Below, one piece after another: positions 11,560 through 26,100 of a stretch of 64,000 bases of DNA. Origin of the DNA: Acanthosoma haemorrhoidale (taxonomy: Eukaryota; Arthropoda; Insecta; Hemiptera; Acanthosomatidae); the NCBI GenBank assembly GCA_930367205.1, contig OV884013.1, positions 86,305,333 through 86,369,332 on the forward strand, read 5' to 3'. Within the stretch, counting starts at the first letter, position 1; every line of letters starts with the position of its first letter. Below the pieces are notes generated by a model. That model saw only the letters and a program-made list of their open reading frames with translations. It did no database searches and was not told the origin of the DNA. The position numbers and the translations under genes were made by a program.

Positions 11560-14500
11560 TACATTATCCCAGTATATATAACATATATTAAGACGCTAAC
11601 ACCTTTATTTTGTCATCCTACTTAATATGACAGGAAAATATTGTTTTTGATTACCATCTGTTTAATGAATAAATAACGACAGCTAAATATTTTTCCTGAC
11701 GTCGAGTAATCAAGTGTTTGTGTTAAATTTCGTGTTTAAATATCAACCAGGGGAAATACCTGGATAAATCTACGTGTTAACAGAAATCATTTGTGTGGTA
11801 TTGGATTTTCTTAGGTAATATATAAAATTATTTGCAATGTTTTCTTATTTAATATGTATGTATATGAAGATTTGGTATATTATTATTTAGCGACAGTTAT
11901 AAAGCATATATATTATGTCTAAATTTGAATAACTCAAATATTTTTTTTGTTTTGAATCTTCAATGTATACATTTCTTATTCGAATAGGAAATAAATTTAA
12001 CTTTTTTCAATAAATAAATTAGATATCCAATTAAGTAGCAAACAAAACGTGATGAAGAACTTATTTTTCAAGGTGGGGAAGAAATCATTTTGAGGTTTAA
12101 TGCTGATTTGATCACTAAAAAAAGTAATTTATTCCACTCAAAGACGCCAGCCCTCTCCAATACCACCTCCAAAAGCCCTTTTCTTAACTGTATTTGTAAC
12201 CAAATTGGTGTGAATATATTCCCTAGTTAAATGCTTTTAGGGAACCTAAGTACATGCCATCATACAAACTTTCAGATTATAAATTGTTCAAAAGGGTAAA
12301 TATAAAGTACTCTAAACAGATTTCATGTACTTTGGAGTGTAACTTACGAACTTGGTGACCACACTAAGAAATAATATTCATAGATTCATGCACAAGTGAA
12401 GTATTTTAAATAAAACTAAAGCTGTTAAATAACATATGTATAGTAGGTAATAGTCAATTGGAGAACTTGAGAGAGTATGAAGGTGTAACAATACAAATAA
12501 GTGTAATGCAGAAAAATTAGCTTTAAAGTTGTTAGTTGGTTCTTTTTCTCTACTTTACACAAAGGGGCTTTCTGACAATAACCTTACTTGAAGCGCTAGG
12601 GAGAAGCATTCAATGTTTGAAGGAGAGAAAATGAACATGTTATCCACACGAATAAAAAGAAGTCACTTAACATGTGCATACAGTAAGCTTTTCAATTATA
12701 ATCGTATTGTATGTAGTAGAGGTTTGCTGATTTGACATGAAGGTTTTCTCACATTTTTGGGTAATAGTGAATTCTGCCTGGACGGAGTCATTAGCGTGGT
12801 TCTCTGTTATCATTGATCCATTCATTCACCGGTATTAAATTTTCGCCTCAAATTCGGGTTAATAAAATACTCTATTTTGTAATAAAAAAATTGAAAATTC
12901 TCTCGATTCACATAATTAGTTAAACAAAGTTTTCAGTTATGACGTCTAATACATAGCATTATAACCTTACACATCTCCCAATCACTAGTACCTCTCAATG
13001 TTTCATTTTGAACTATTCTGCGTTTAATAACAGACTTAAAACCACCAAACTCTGAAGCATCCTTGAGCTGGAGATTGTAGGTTTTTTAAATATAATATTG
13101 CTATTCAACCCTTTAAGTGGGATTAAAGAGTCTTTAAAAAAGCGCGGAGTACTCACACGCCTATCAGCCCATGTTCTGAATGGCTCTCTTCCAACCGAAA
13201 CCAATCTTACTAGTTACGCTCCATTTGACTAAAAAAACTAGTTGCAATTTTCTTTCACCAACCGCAGTCAGTAGTGGCTTTCCATTCATGCTATTAATGT
13301 TGGGAACAGACCATCAATAAACAATATATACTTCTTAAGTACACTACTAAGTGTAGGTCTGTGATTGAGCCCCAAGAAAATGGTTTTACTTTCAAACAGT
13401 AAGTCTGTCTGTCTCTGTATTTGTAAGTGGTCGTAAAAATGGTCTCCGATTTTGAAGTATTTTTCTCTGCAGATTGAATCATACTCATTAGATTTTAGGT
13501 CTATTTTCAAACAAGTATGAAATATCGGTTAACTTTATATCGAGCTTACTAACAAGCCTTCTTAGTCAGATAATCGGAGATATTCACGAAAGGGCTATAA
13601 ATTTTTGTTTTTTATTATTTGGATTCACTATTATTATGAGTGGGAAGATCTCGAGAGAGTCATCTTTGTGACTAGATGTGGCAGCGGTTTGCATCAAGAC
13701 CGTCAACAGATTTATTTGTATACATCACATTAATGTAACAAATAATGCACTGGCATATGTAGTCATACTTACATGCAGCCACATAAAATAGACAATCAGC
13801 ATTATATCATGTTATATGTATATTATGTCATCTGTACTACCCAATCATATCGGCATGACATGATAGGGTACAGCAATAGAAGTATAAGAATAAGAATTAA
13901 AAAAAATGTCCCAGGCTTAAATCTCTTTTGGAAAGGATAGGAGGGGGGATGAAATTAGGACTCCGTCAGAACAGGATTTAATGGTTACAAAGGTTTCTTG
14001 AGTTTCCCAAAACCTATGGAAAGACCCAAGTTCAAGTACAAGAAATACCCACAGAAAGTATATCTGCAGAATTTGACTCTTTTTAGTGCAAAGGATTGCT
14101 ACTCAAACTGCAGCTTATTTGCCCTCCTAGATACCTGGATCAAATCATTGCTGCCTTTCTTTTCAATAGTACTTACCAGATTAAACTTTGAGGTTTTTCT
14201 TCGTGACACAGACAAAACTGTTATTTATTTGGGCCTACACCTATGCAGTAACCAAAAACTCACCAAGAATAATGTACAGGCTTATAAATGCAAACGTTAA
14301 CACTGTTTGACCGCCTATCCACACTACGCTATGCATCGAAACTGCGTCACTTATCCAACCTCATCCTACTGCCTGATTCAGGGGCAGGATATAAAAAACT
14401 TCAAAAAAAATGCCAAGTTTCTAATTACTCTCTATTCTGAAATTTGCTTACCTTTTCTCACTCCCCTAAACAAAAAATATATAACAATATCAATACTTTA

Positions 14501-17132
14501 ACTTTTGGTCATATTTACATTGATTCAGTCTTCAGTCAGGAGAGGGGTACTCCTTGCTCAATTAAATCTATCAAGCGTCTAAAAACGAAATTATGAAAGT
14601 TATTAACTTTCCGTGGTTTGACAGAAACTAGAATAGAGGCTTTAATCAATTGAAAATTGTGTAGAGAAATTTAGGGTCAAAACCAGCGGGAGGTTATCAC
14701 CAGAATAACTCTCAAGCTGGAAGAGAGACTACAGACAGAGGGCCCAAACCTCGGTTAGTGCACAACCTCTTAGTAAATTTTTAGACTTTGAGTTTTGAAC
14801 AAACATACGCCACTCATGAAAATTTGCATTATGTTCTAGATTAACAATAACATATATTAAATCAGCGGTGGCTTGAGTCTTCATTCCGTTTTCTGTTTAT
14901 AGATTTCGTAGAATACATTTGGACACATTTTTGGAGTGTTTACAAGTTCGTGGGTTTAAACATATTACATTATTAAACATAATTTGTGTCAGACAAACCT
15001 TAATTATTTATAAAACACAAACGTTTTCGATGGTATTTAAATTGTATTTTGAATGAATGAATGTTTCTGATGTAACTAGGCGCAAAGGCAACCATTTTCT
15101 ATCCTTTCATTTATTCACCTTCGTTTTTGAGTTTTCGGCCCAAGCAGGTCGGATACTGATTTGGAATTTGAATATTGCATATGAAATTTGTTATGGTTAT
15201 AGTTGAGTGTGTTGCGCGAGTATTTACAAGCGTTATTGGCTGAAAAGTCTGTTTTTTGAACAGTAGTTCCGGGTGATTCTTAGTTGGAGGATGTCAACAG
15301 CATTGTGTCGTTGGAAATGCCCATCATAAATGAAATTTGTTTGTTTCCTCAAACACGAGGATCTCACAGACGATGCCATTGGTAAAAACTTCTTGATTTG
15401 GTATTTATATACCCCCTTATAATAAAAATATGTCCAACTTTAGTTAAAGATAAAGAAAAATTCATCTATGAATGGTAGTTTGAGCGTTAGCGGATTTTGT
15501 TCATTATGGCGTGACAGATGGCTCATTATCTTAATTATTTAATGCAATCAATCCTTTTTGTATACCACTCGATTAAATTACAATAGCCTAGAATGTACAG
15601 TGCTATTATTACTAGAAAATATGCAGATGTTTTGACAACGTAAAACATTCGCCAAGAAAGATGGGACATTTAGTGAAACACTCGCGGTTTGAATAGAGAA
15701 AGTAGTGGGTAATACCTCTCTGGAGCAATGATGCTGGAAACAATAATCGATCCAGCCCTACTATCGTTAACCATCGATAATAAGATCCTTTCTCCATAAG
15801 GAGTAGAAAGCATTGCGGTGGCAAGAAGACGTTCAATGGGGGATACCCCATGTAATGACAGGCGGTTCCAATGCCATCGAAGCGCGAAGATTCAGTTTCC
15901 TGAGCGTGTAGTTGGATGCGATATCGAATTAGGTCTTGATTTCATTGTATAAATGTTTTGTTCCGGAGATTATTTAAAGCATCAACTTTTTTTTTAATTA
16001 AACCAGGAGTTCATCCGTGACTTTAGTTATGAGCGGTTGTATTTGTTAGTTAAGATGTCTTAGTTTGATGAAAGGAATATGTTAGATTTTCATAAAATTT
16101 ATGTACGAACGACTTTTCTACACACTTTGTATACCTGCATCATCTTTTAGTGTGAAGTGGTTTGAAGATAAGTAAGATATGTACTACTTAATATATATTA
16201 GGTCATGTGCTTGGAAACGATCGGTTCCTTAATGTATATTGACCAGGGCACATCTTACTTCCATCCATAAACCAACTAACATCTGGGACCTGATGCAGAC
16301 ATATATATATTATCTGGATATGGAATGAAATTTAATACATACATATTATATTTACTGATTGTCCATATGTATCAAATTATGCCAAAAAGAACATATTATC
16401 TGATCAAAAGATCAGTAGTCTAAACCATTTAAAAAAAAAATAGGTGCATTGCAATTTCCTTAAATATTACTGAAATGATTGTTGGTTTTCAGAACTTTAC
16501 TTCGCTAATTATAAACGCTAATTATAATGTGACCATTGGAACAAATCAGAACTCTCAATCTTTAATGGCTAAATGATGCCTAGTAAAACTGGACCACCAT
16601 TTTTCAAGAGGCTTTTCAAACAAACTTTCAGTTATTGCATCTAACTATCTGGTTATATCAGATATGACTTATTCAGGCGTTTTTTTTACTACACCTTTGA
16701 AATTTTAGAAGGATCGGAACATTTTTATGACACCTCTCATTGAATGGTCATACACAGACAGTAGCATCGTCTTTTTATTTTATACTACTTTATATCGTAT
16801 TTTATCTTTTTAATTTTTTTACATTTTATTGTCTCTTAATTAACGTGTAAATAGAATAATCTTACCTTCGTACTATTTCGAAACATATATATATATATAT
16901 ATACATAAAAATAGACTGTCAGATGAAAGAGTGTACCCCTACTAATCATTATTATAAATGAAAATTTGCCTTTACGTGAGAAATTTATTTTTGTAATTCC
17001 CAAAAGTACGTAATTTAAAGTAAAGATTACTAAGGACACACTAGTAAAATTTAAAGTACTTTTAAATTTCTTGCAATAAATAAAATATATAAATATTCAT
17101 GAAATGCTAACTAACTGTCGTTTTGTTGACAG

Positions 17133-17176
17133 GTCTGAAGATGATACCAACTCTCCTGTTATTGACGGCGTTGGGG
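17133..17176 (+). CDS. ZP gene exon with start codon and signal peptide
   Basis: Acceptor TTGTTGACAG, eight untranslated bases, then ATG at 17141 and 12 codons reading MIPTLLLLTALG before the donor GTAAGT at 17177. A tiny exon encoding the hydrophobic core of a signal peptide fits the secreted ZP exons that follow in the same phase (0). Only the ATG-to-donor part (17141-17176) is coding. Its assignment to the distant downstream exons rests on phase, signal-peptide logic and clean splice sites. Confidence 0.72.
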
Positions 17177-20100
17177 GTAAGTGATTTATTCATAATTTAT
17201 TTATATTTATGTGATTAATATAGTACTGTGGAGAATGGCTCAGAAAATATTTAATGGAACATTTTGAGACATATAAGGAAAGTTTCGATAAAATCCGATT
17301 TTGAATTTTCTAAATAGAGAGTGATGAACTTCCTTTTACATCATACTCTCCTGAGGATGTCTGAATTAGGCATAACATAGACATCTTGTAACAAAAAAAC
17401 AAAAATTGGAGATACCGTAAAGCCATCCAGTAAAAGATTGTGTTTCATACAGTTCTTATATAAAATTTAAGGTTTGTTACATATTTAATACCCCCCCCCC
17501 CTCGTAATGTCGTAGAACTTAGTCCAAACATAAGATATTGCCTCGTTCTTTCTTGAGGAAATGATTCTCCCTTCGTGGTCACTTATGATCTTAAATACAA
17601 TAGTGGCAGTTTTATGGCGTAGAATACGTTTTCTTGTTTGACGATAGCTTGCCTTAAAATGTTTTGTCTATATTTTCACCGGAGCATTCGAAGAGATGGC
17701 TTCTAAATTAAGATTAACAGATCTAACAAATAACTGCTGGCTTGTCCGTGTAAAAGGAAGAAATATCGGGGGTCTCTTATTTTTTTTAAACCGTATGCAA
17801 AAGAAAATCATAAATGTTTTGGCTAAGAAGTTATGAGGCAAAGAACGAAAAACATAAACCGCGGAATTTTCTCTTTTAATTGGAAGGAATTAAAATAAAT
17901 CTTAAGGCGTTACCTTCTATTATTCTAATTGATTACTGTGCCGAAATCTGCACGAACGGTCAGGCAGTACATAGCGAACCCACATGCAAACATACGTTTT
18001 TACTGTTTATGATGGTACCGTGTGTTAGTGCACCATGTGTCAAGTTTTGTAATCAAGGTGTTCTTTAAGTCATAAGTCAGAACTTACTTTACCCAAGGTT
18101 TTGTTTGACTAACCATTCGTCGTTACCGGGTGTCTGAATATTTTAAATCTACATACACTAATCGCGCGTACATCCAGGCATACAATGTATTCCACGTCAA
18201 TACCAATCAACAAGAATTTTGCTGAATAATACCAGTAAACACAAATGTGACACTTGGACTTGTAGCCTGTCCATTCTTTTATCCTGCAACGTGCAACTTA
18301 GGAGCATGAGACTCTCGCCTCGCTGCCCAGGGAACTGACCTAGTTGAACAACTGGTTGTTGCCAAACTTTGGCGGCTGCCAGCTAAGGATTTTTACGATG
18401 CCGAGAGTAATGTTTGGAATGTGAGAACGCCCTTTTGAATTCAAAGGAATCTACAGTTATGGGGTAATCATTTATTAGTTATGGAAAGAAAACATGCGAT
18501 GATATTCAACTCACTTTGGTTCTTCACCATGGTTGAAAATGAAAAAAAAAAATAAAACTGCCCTTATTCCCTTAATGCGTCTAAATTATTTAGTTCATGT
18601 TTAAAACCATCAGGGCCCGACAAAATAAATAAGCTTAGTCTCAAATAAGTGACGTATCACGCGCACTTGAAGAAATGATAGTTTTGATTTAAAAATGATA
18701 TTATTATAAAAAAAACCTATTGAGTATATAGGGGTTTGTAGGAGAAGGGCAAGGCCAACAAGAAATATTTGCACAAACACCGAAGGTCTAATTAAGCGGT
18801 GCTATGAGTCTTCCTGTGCAAGTAGCAGTTCCTGTTTCTGGCCTCCTGACCCTCTTCCAGCGGCGCTCGCTCGGCTCCAGCTGACTGGAATATTCCGGCT
18901 ATATTGTTATTCATCGGATTAATTTTATCCGGTTATCGATTTTCTCAAGTAATATATTCAAAGCAAATTAATGCTCACTAGATTCAGGATTTCGGATGGA
19001 CTTTACACTAATGGACGGATCTTTTATTGAAGCAAAAATATATTAATCCGACAATAGTTTTGTGGCTGAAGTAAAGTAAATGGTTGTAGCTATTGGGCGT
19101 TCAAATGCAACTTATTAATATGAGACGTTGATACGTTCAAATAATAAAATAGTAGAGCTCCATTATATTGATATGGTAAATAAATCCAGTTCACTACTTA
19201 TAAATAATTTATACTTATAAATTTTTTATTCATTTTTTTTTCCCGATATACATTAATTACCGATTGCTGGTTTTAGCCTGCTAATGCAAAATGCCGTACA
19301 GAAAAATAATGATTTTTAGGTAATAACCTAGCATTGTCATCCTCGGGTGACATTTTTTAAATTCTCTCCCCTTGCCAACTCATTGAAGCAATTAAAGAAT
19401 TCTAAACTAATTTAGAAAATACAGAAAGAATGGATACTTGCTCAACATATTTTCCCCTCCTATTTCCAGTTACTCTATCTTAGCAATCATAAAAGAACTA
19501 TGACATATTTACAACTTTTAGTACGATCAGATATTTTTACGACTTCTATCAATCGTTAAAGCCACACACTTTCCGATCGGCAGTAAAATTAATATTATAT
19601 TTATAAATTGGTTTGTGATACCATCTTTTATTATAATTATAATTTCTATATATTCGTGTGGGGGAACAACCACATCAAGATAATGAAGTTGAAACTGAAA
19701 ATAAATTCATTACCGTCCATAATACTTAAGCTACCAATGATACCATTATTGTATAGACTGTGTACGGTATCCTAATCTTTACATTCAGGTGACTATTTTG
19801 TTTAATATTTTTCATTAATGGTCGAACTGCTTTAGCCATTATTTTTGGTAACATGTTTTTTTACGTGGAGAATTTTGTTCAACATAATGTGAGGGTATCA
19901 GTAGACGATCCCTGGATAAATAACGTCATTTTTTGGGATGAATCTTACACCACGGTAATAACAACAGACAGCCAGTTGTTTAAATCACAAAATTAAGGGT
20001 TTTGTAACCATTTATTAATTAACTATTAACTATTAACTATTTATTTACTAACCAAAATTAACCAAATCGACAAATCATATTCTTACAAAACGATGATGTC

Positions 20101-23100
20101 GGGCTGAAACACACTTGACTACTTGTTTATTGTTAATTATTTAACTTACAGAACTGACTGGACGGCCCATGGTTGATCAGCAGTACTTGTCCGTATATCT
20201 TTCACATGTTTTCAAATACCAACCACTCCCACTGATTCAATCCAAACCATTATTATTTCACTTTTAAAAAGTACCTCTTCCTTTCACATAGCAGCTGAAT
20301 TCTCCTAATACAATTTCTCAAATACAACTCGATTCTTTTTTTCATTCTCTTCAGTTCAAACATGGTCAGTAATTTGGTTTTAGGATGTCGCATTCTACCA
20401 TCCTTGGTTGAGTAAGCGTCACTGCTCAATGGGACACCTTCATGTTTATCCAGCCTTAATAATAAAACTCAAAAGTGTTTATTCATACTTACTACTTTCC
20501 ATCTATCTTATCTAGTGGTCACCATGGTGACCCCTTATCTTATATCTTAAACGAATGCCAGATGTTCCCCAAGGAAGTATTTTTGTTCCATACATTGCTG
20601 ATATCCCAACCCACTCCTTAACCATACTACTCTTCTTACTGTCAATACCACTTTATCAATGAAAGTAAAAGTTCACATGTCTCAAATTATACCTTAGTTT
20701 TCTTCCAAATTTAGTTAAGCTGAGGTATAATATATTCCACGGTCTGATTTTTGAATACTCGAATCAAATCACTCGTCCCTTTTATCTTTAGCCCCTGAAA
20801 ACCCAGAAAAGCAAGTTCACACAAATAATATATTTTTCTAAAGCTACCAAATTAGTTTAAATTTATATTATATCTAACTTATTCTATCTTTACAATAGAC
20901 TCACTAGTATTATTTACTCTAGACAGAATGTAATAAAAAAAAAAGGGCTTGGCTACCGATCCTTGGATTAAGTAGTATAAATAAACATAGGGAGTGCTGC
21001 CCCTTAATACGTCAGCAACAAAACCCTTCATCACGGTCTTAATATACCCTCTATTCTTGAACTCATCCCTTCCATGTCCGTGAAATTCCATAGTAACATA
21101 TCCAACCACCCTAATCCCGTAGCATAGTCATTGTTATGGATTGGAGAAAACGAAACCGGGTGTCTTGTTCTCAAATAAAGCCATTTACTTGAGAGCACTA
21201 CACGACTTAATCGCCATTGGAGTAATACGATAGGCACAGAAGTCTCCTTGTCATGCTACTTGATGACCCAGTGATGGGTAATTTGGCCTAGAACTTAAGC
21301 AGGGCAGGTGCCGTGAGAGAGAGGCACATGAACAGTTATCGGTTACAGAAACCGATCCTTATTCGTGATCCCATAAGACGATCCCCTCCTCGAGAGACAC
21401 CCGAGTGTGAGGTTTGCGGGAATCTTACACCGACACCTGTCACAGTTTGTAAGACATGATAAACACTCTGGTAAACCTAACCCATGACCCGGTTTTATCT
21501 GTATAGCATTAAAGGTACCTTTGCCGATAGTAGACAATGGCGAATTCTCAAACTTACCGGAAAAGTGCGATAACTTTGAAATAACACCTAATGAGTGACT
21601 TATACCTAATGACATATTACAACAGTAATGTATTATACAGTATTAAAGAGTAGAGATGACAAAACTTCATACGCCCCTCCTACTATCAAAGTCACTGAAA
21701 AAGAAAAATTGTTTTTGTTAATTTCTCAACTCAAAGGAAGAGGCTCTACTACTTCCAAATAGGCAATGGGAAATAATAAATAAGTTTTGGTCAAAAATAC
21801 CTAATTTACATAAATGCAAATTTTTCTTTAAGAAACTCAGTTCATTTATCAATATTTCTTGAACACTTTCTGCGTCCTTTATTTAGTTTACATTTGTTTA
21901 ACAATTATTTAAATGATAAAAAAATGGCTGGACTCCTGATTTTTGCCTGAGAGTCTGAGAGAGCACATTAACAATTGATTACTTCATTCTAGTTGCTTAC
22001 GTTGACTTCCTCTGGGGAGCATATGAGGGTTATTGGCCGATAAAAACATTTTCTGATCTTCACTATTGCCGTCAATTGTTGATGAAAACTTGGCCTCTTG
22101 AAAAATGTTAATTGCTTTGGCCCGGTTAGAAGGAGGTAGCTGTATGGCCGAAACTGGAGCGCTCTCCCGGCTGCACTTCCTGCAAATTATTGTTCATTAC
22201 CTCGTTGCAGCCTAGGTGATTAGTATATTTATTCCAGGTCAGTATGTTGTCTTAATATTTAGCTCCACTTTAATAAATTTGTTCATTTACCTAAAATTGG
22301 GTGAGGTGGATAAGGGTAAACAAAATTAATCGCGTGAAATGCTGAAATCTAATTGTAAAAACTTTTTACCCTAAAAACCGAGTATAAATTTTCTCGATAT
22401 TCATTTAAAACAAAAAACAAACAATTAACCATTCCCCCAACCAAAAATTCGATCGCCTACAGATATACTTTATTGATAGACATTAAATTTGAAGTGAAAG
22501 CTACTCGCACAAGATCCCATAAGTGGCCCCAAACGAAAGACACCCAAATAAAATATACATGATGTCCTTGTCATTAATAAACCAAAAAGTGTAACAAACC
22601 ACGACTGTTTGAAAACTATACTATATATATTATTAAATTATAAAGTATAATGAATTTTATTTATGAATTTATTTTTCGGTTTTGAATATTTCCTGTATTT
22701 TTTTGATGATGATGACGAAAGACCCATTTTTCTAGGGGATTAAACTAGAATCTAAATTACGTAGGATGATTGAAGCCCCCGGTATAACGGAGAGTGCTTG
22801 TTAGAATTAGGTTTTCTATGGTTGAGTTTTAAAATTTGTTTTTCCAATGACAATTCATTCCATCCTTGGTCTGGTAGTCTTAACATAAATTTGGTGGGGT
22901 GTTCTCCATACTTTCGTGGTGCAAGTTTCCATATCTACAGTAAACTAAGTCTGTTTAAGTGTTGGATTTTATCTAGCTTTTTTCGTTTTGCTTCCTGTAC
23001 GGGAAAACTGGCACAGAAACTCTTGAAATGTTAAAAGCGGTCTATAAGGTTGATGCTATGGGGAAAATGTAAGAGTGGTTATCCCGTTTTAAAAAAAGAG

Positions 23101-26100
23101 AAATGTCAATTAATGATCAACCTGGATCAACCGAATCGTCCTGGATGATCGACAGCGGGCCATCGAAGAAGTTGTGGTGAAATATGGAGTGACTTGGGGT
23201 TCAGTAGAGCGAATTTTAAATGAAGATTTGGGGATAAGAAGGGTGGCTGCAAAATTTGTTCCTCTACTGCTGCAAAACTAAACTGTGCGCCGATTTTTTT
23301 ACTAAAGTGTATGATCACTGAGTGCCATCCTCCCAATTCACCCGATCTAGCCCCCTGTGACTTCTTTTTTTTCCTCCTGTGGAATGAAAACGAACATTAA
23401 AACATTAAAGGAAAGCGTTTTTGGGTGTTGAAGAAGTATAGGAGGCGTTGTCTAGCACAAAAGAGGAATTTAATAAATGTTTCGAACAGTGGAATAAAAA
23501 AAATGAAGAATTGACTCCAATGAAGAGTACAGTTAAGGAGATTAAAGGTTTTTCGTAAAAAATTAAATAAATCACTTATTACAAAAACAGTTCGGGTTCT
23601 TTAAAACGCGGTACTTTTCTCTCGGTACGAGCACCCTTAGAAATTGGAGTTTTTTAGAAGTTAATGTCTCCTTATTAATTAAATATTTGCTTCAAATATT
23701 AGCAGACTTTGATGGATTTGATTGGCAAGACATACATATCGAACATCGATATGAATACAGGTTTGATCGATAATAAAGCTTTTCAGGGTGGAAAATAAGT
23801 TGTGAAGAAGTAATAAAGAAAATGTAATTACACCTGCAGATTCTACGCTTTACAGTAATTATCTTCATTTTTGATGATTAGGGAACAATTTACTTTTCAT
23901 TAAATAAGGAAAAAGTTAGAATATGAGACAAAATCAGAGCGAAACCTAAACATAGCTGAAGGACAAGACGAGGCACTTCAACTGATCTTGAACTTGGCCG
24001 TGCCCGACCTATGGAACTGAGAGTTGAGTCATACTCAAATGGAAAACAGTAGAATATAATATAATAGAACTAAAATGCATGCGTCTAGCTGATTTTTCTA
24101 CTAATTTTTTCTGTAGTATATATTTTTAAAGTCTTTATGGACACCGACTAGGGAAGGGTAAAATATTTCTATGGGTTATTAAAATGATCTTAATTGTTTC
24201 ATAACAATTAAAGCGTATACTTCTGATTAGAACATGAACAACTCAGATTTATTGTTTATTTGCCTTTACATCACTCTCATCTACACCAGCATTGAGAAAG
24301 AAAACGGCTTATTTACAAGTTAACATACCTTTCTAATCAGTGCAATCTATTCGATTTGGACGAATCGTGAGGGTTTAAAACGCCCATGTTAACTCATCCA
24401 AATGTGCTATAAGAACGATTACTATTGGTTATAGGTCATTTCCCACGTGATAGTGGTCCAGTTCCCAGATCATGCTTTGATTGCACCTTCGCAGTAGATG
24501 ATGACCAGGATCAGCGAGAATCGGTGGGGTCCTGCCAGGAAACTGGCTTCCAGAATGATTAGCAGGAACATTTTCGTCTACTCACGGCCGATCTTGCCAT
24601 TCGGTTACGATCCATCTGATGCTTTAGGAAACTTTCTTTCCTATGGGAAAAAAATACTTTCTGATTTTTTTAGCAACTTTCTCGCTTCTTTCTTGGATTT
24701 CTTCCCTCTACTTGGATTCCATTGTTCGTCTTTGCCATCCCCCTGTTGTCCACCCTTTGAAGATGCCCTAAGCATCTCATTTGGTATTCTTTAATCGGCC
24801 TTTTCTACCAACTCAACGGTATGTAAATATAGAACTAAAAGCGTATTTATATCGGCTGAAATGACATTAAATACCTGCTTCCAATATTTTATTTGTTGCA
24901 ATATCTTTTATCCTTAACCATGGGGGAAATTCAGAACTCTAGTTATTTTACAGCTTGTGAGCATTAGTTTTTCATATTTTCCGTGTTTTAATCAGTATAT
25001 TTCGTCATGTTGAAGAAAACACCTGCATAATTTCAGATCAAATGAATATATTCTATCGTAGATCGTAGACGAGAGATGAAAGACAGTTGTCCTGTACCTG
25101 TTTGAATGTACAGCCTCTCTCGTCAAAGAGATGGTGTAGTAAAAAAAAAATACATATTTTAACAAGGCAAGGCAAAAACATTTTCAATGAACATAAGAAA
25201 CTGTAAATAATAATAATAAAATAAGACCAACATTTTAAGAACTGATTACCTTTATGTATAATTTAAAAGAGCAAATGAACACGGTTACAAAATATCGATA
25301 GGAGTAATATCGATTTTACAATAGGTGATGTCTGTACTTCAACAGAAACACCATGAGAAGTTAACTTTGAAAAGAAAAGTACTTAATTTGTTATCCCTCC
25401 AGCTCCCGCTGTACTTTTGGGTTACCCCATACCAGTGAAATACCCCATTTCAATCGAAAATTATTAATTTAGGAAAGTAACGGCCAGGGAGCCTCGCCAG
25501 GGTTGAGCATAGCCAAGCTTATGGTAGCATTGTGGGACACACAACCCCATATAACTGCTTCCATTATTTTGCCTATGCTCCAAAAGGATGGCAGCAAGAA
25601 CCTATCTCAGTATAGTAATGTATGGGGTACATATATGTTTATGTCCTACATCAATGAAAGGAATTCAAGAGGTGTGTAAGTAATGCGATTCGTAACGTAT
25701 GGAGATACAAAGAAGCTAAAGGCAGCGATGCAGGAGGCAGGCATCCCAGACGAAGAGGAAGTGAGAGGCAGAAATGGGGGTCACAGAGGGGTCAAGGTTC
25801 GGCAGGTGTCCGACTTAGCTGTCGGTGCCCACACCACCTCTTGTTCTTCTTATCACTCCATCGTCTGATTATAGCCAGCGAGCTTACCTCAGTGTAGCAA
25901 GTCCTGGTATGTGGGGCGCGGGTTCACTGGAGCACAGCTCTGCTATGCTGCGTCAAAGCCTGCAACGTCGTATTTCTTCTGTGACCTCAGCAGCAAATTA
26001 AAGATTTCAGTAGTATATATTTTTTTAAACTGTATGATGCTAACATGAGTGATTGGCGTCATAACCACTGAATATGCTGCAACAATGGTAAAACACTCTT

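Larger units (their letters stand above)
8799..17132. other. Putative first intron (or upstream DNA) of the ZP gene
   Basis: AT-rich sequence with a 26-bp tandem repeat (9501-9588) and AT dinucleotide runs. A 99-codon minus-strand frame at 9933-10232 is moderately GC-rich but matches nothing I recognise and has no clear splice context, so I do not call it a gene. Patches around 11000-11300 and 15050-15350 look like old unclassified repeat DNA. No other exon could be supported. Confidence 0.45.

Noticed and set aside
25683..25868. GC-richer 61-codon frame in ZP intron 1
   Set aside because: No family match and no donor/acceptor pair that would fit the gene's phase.
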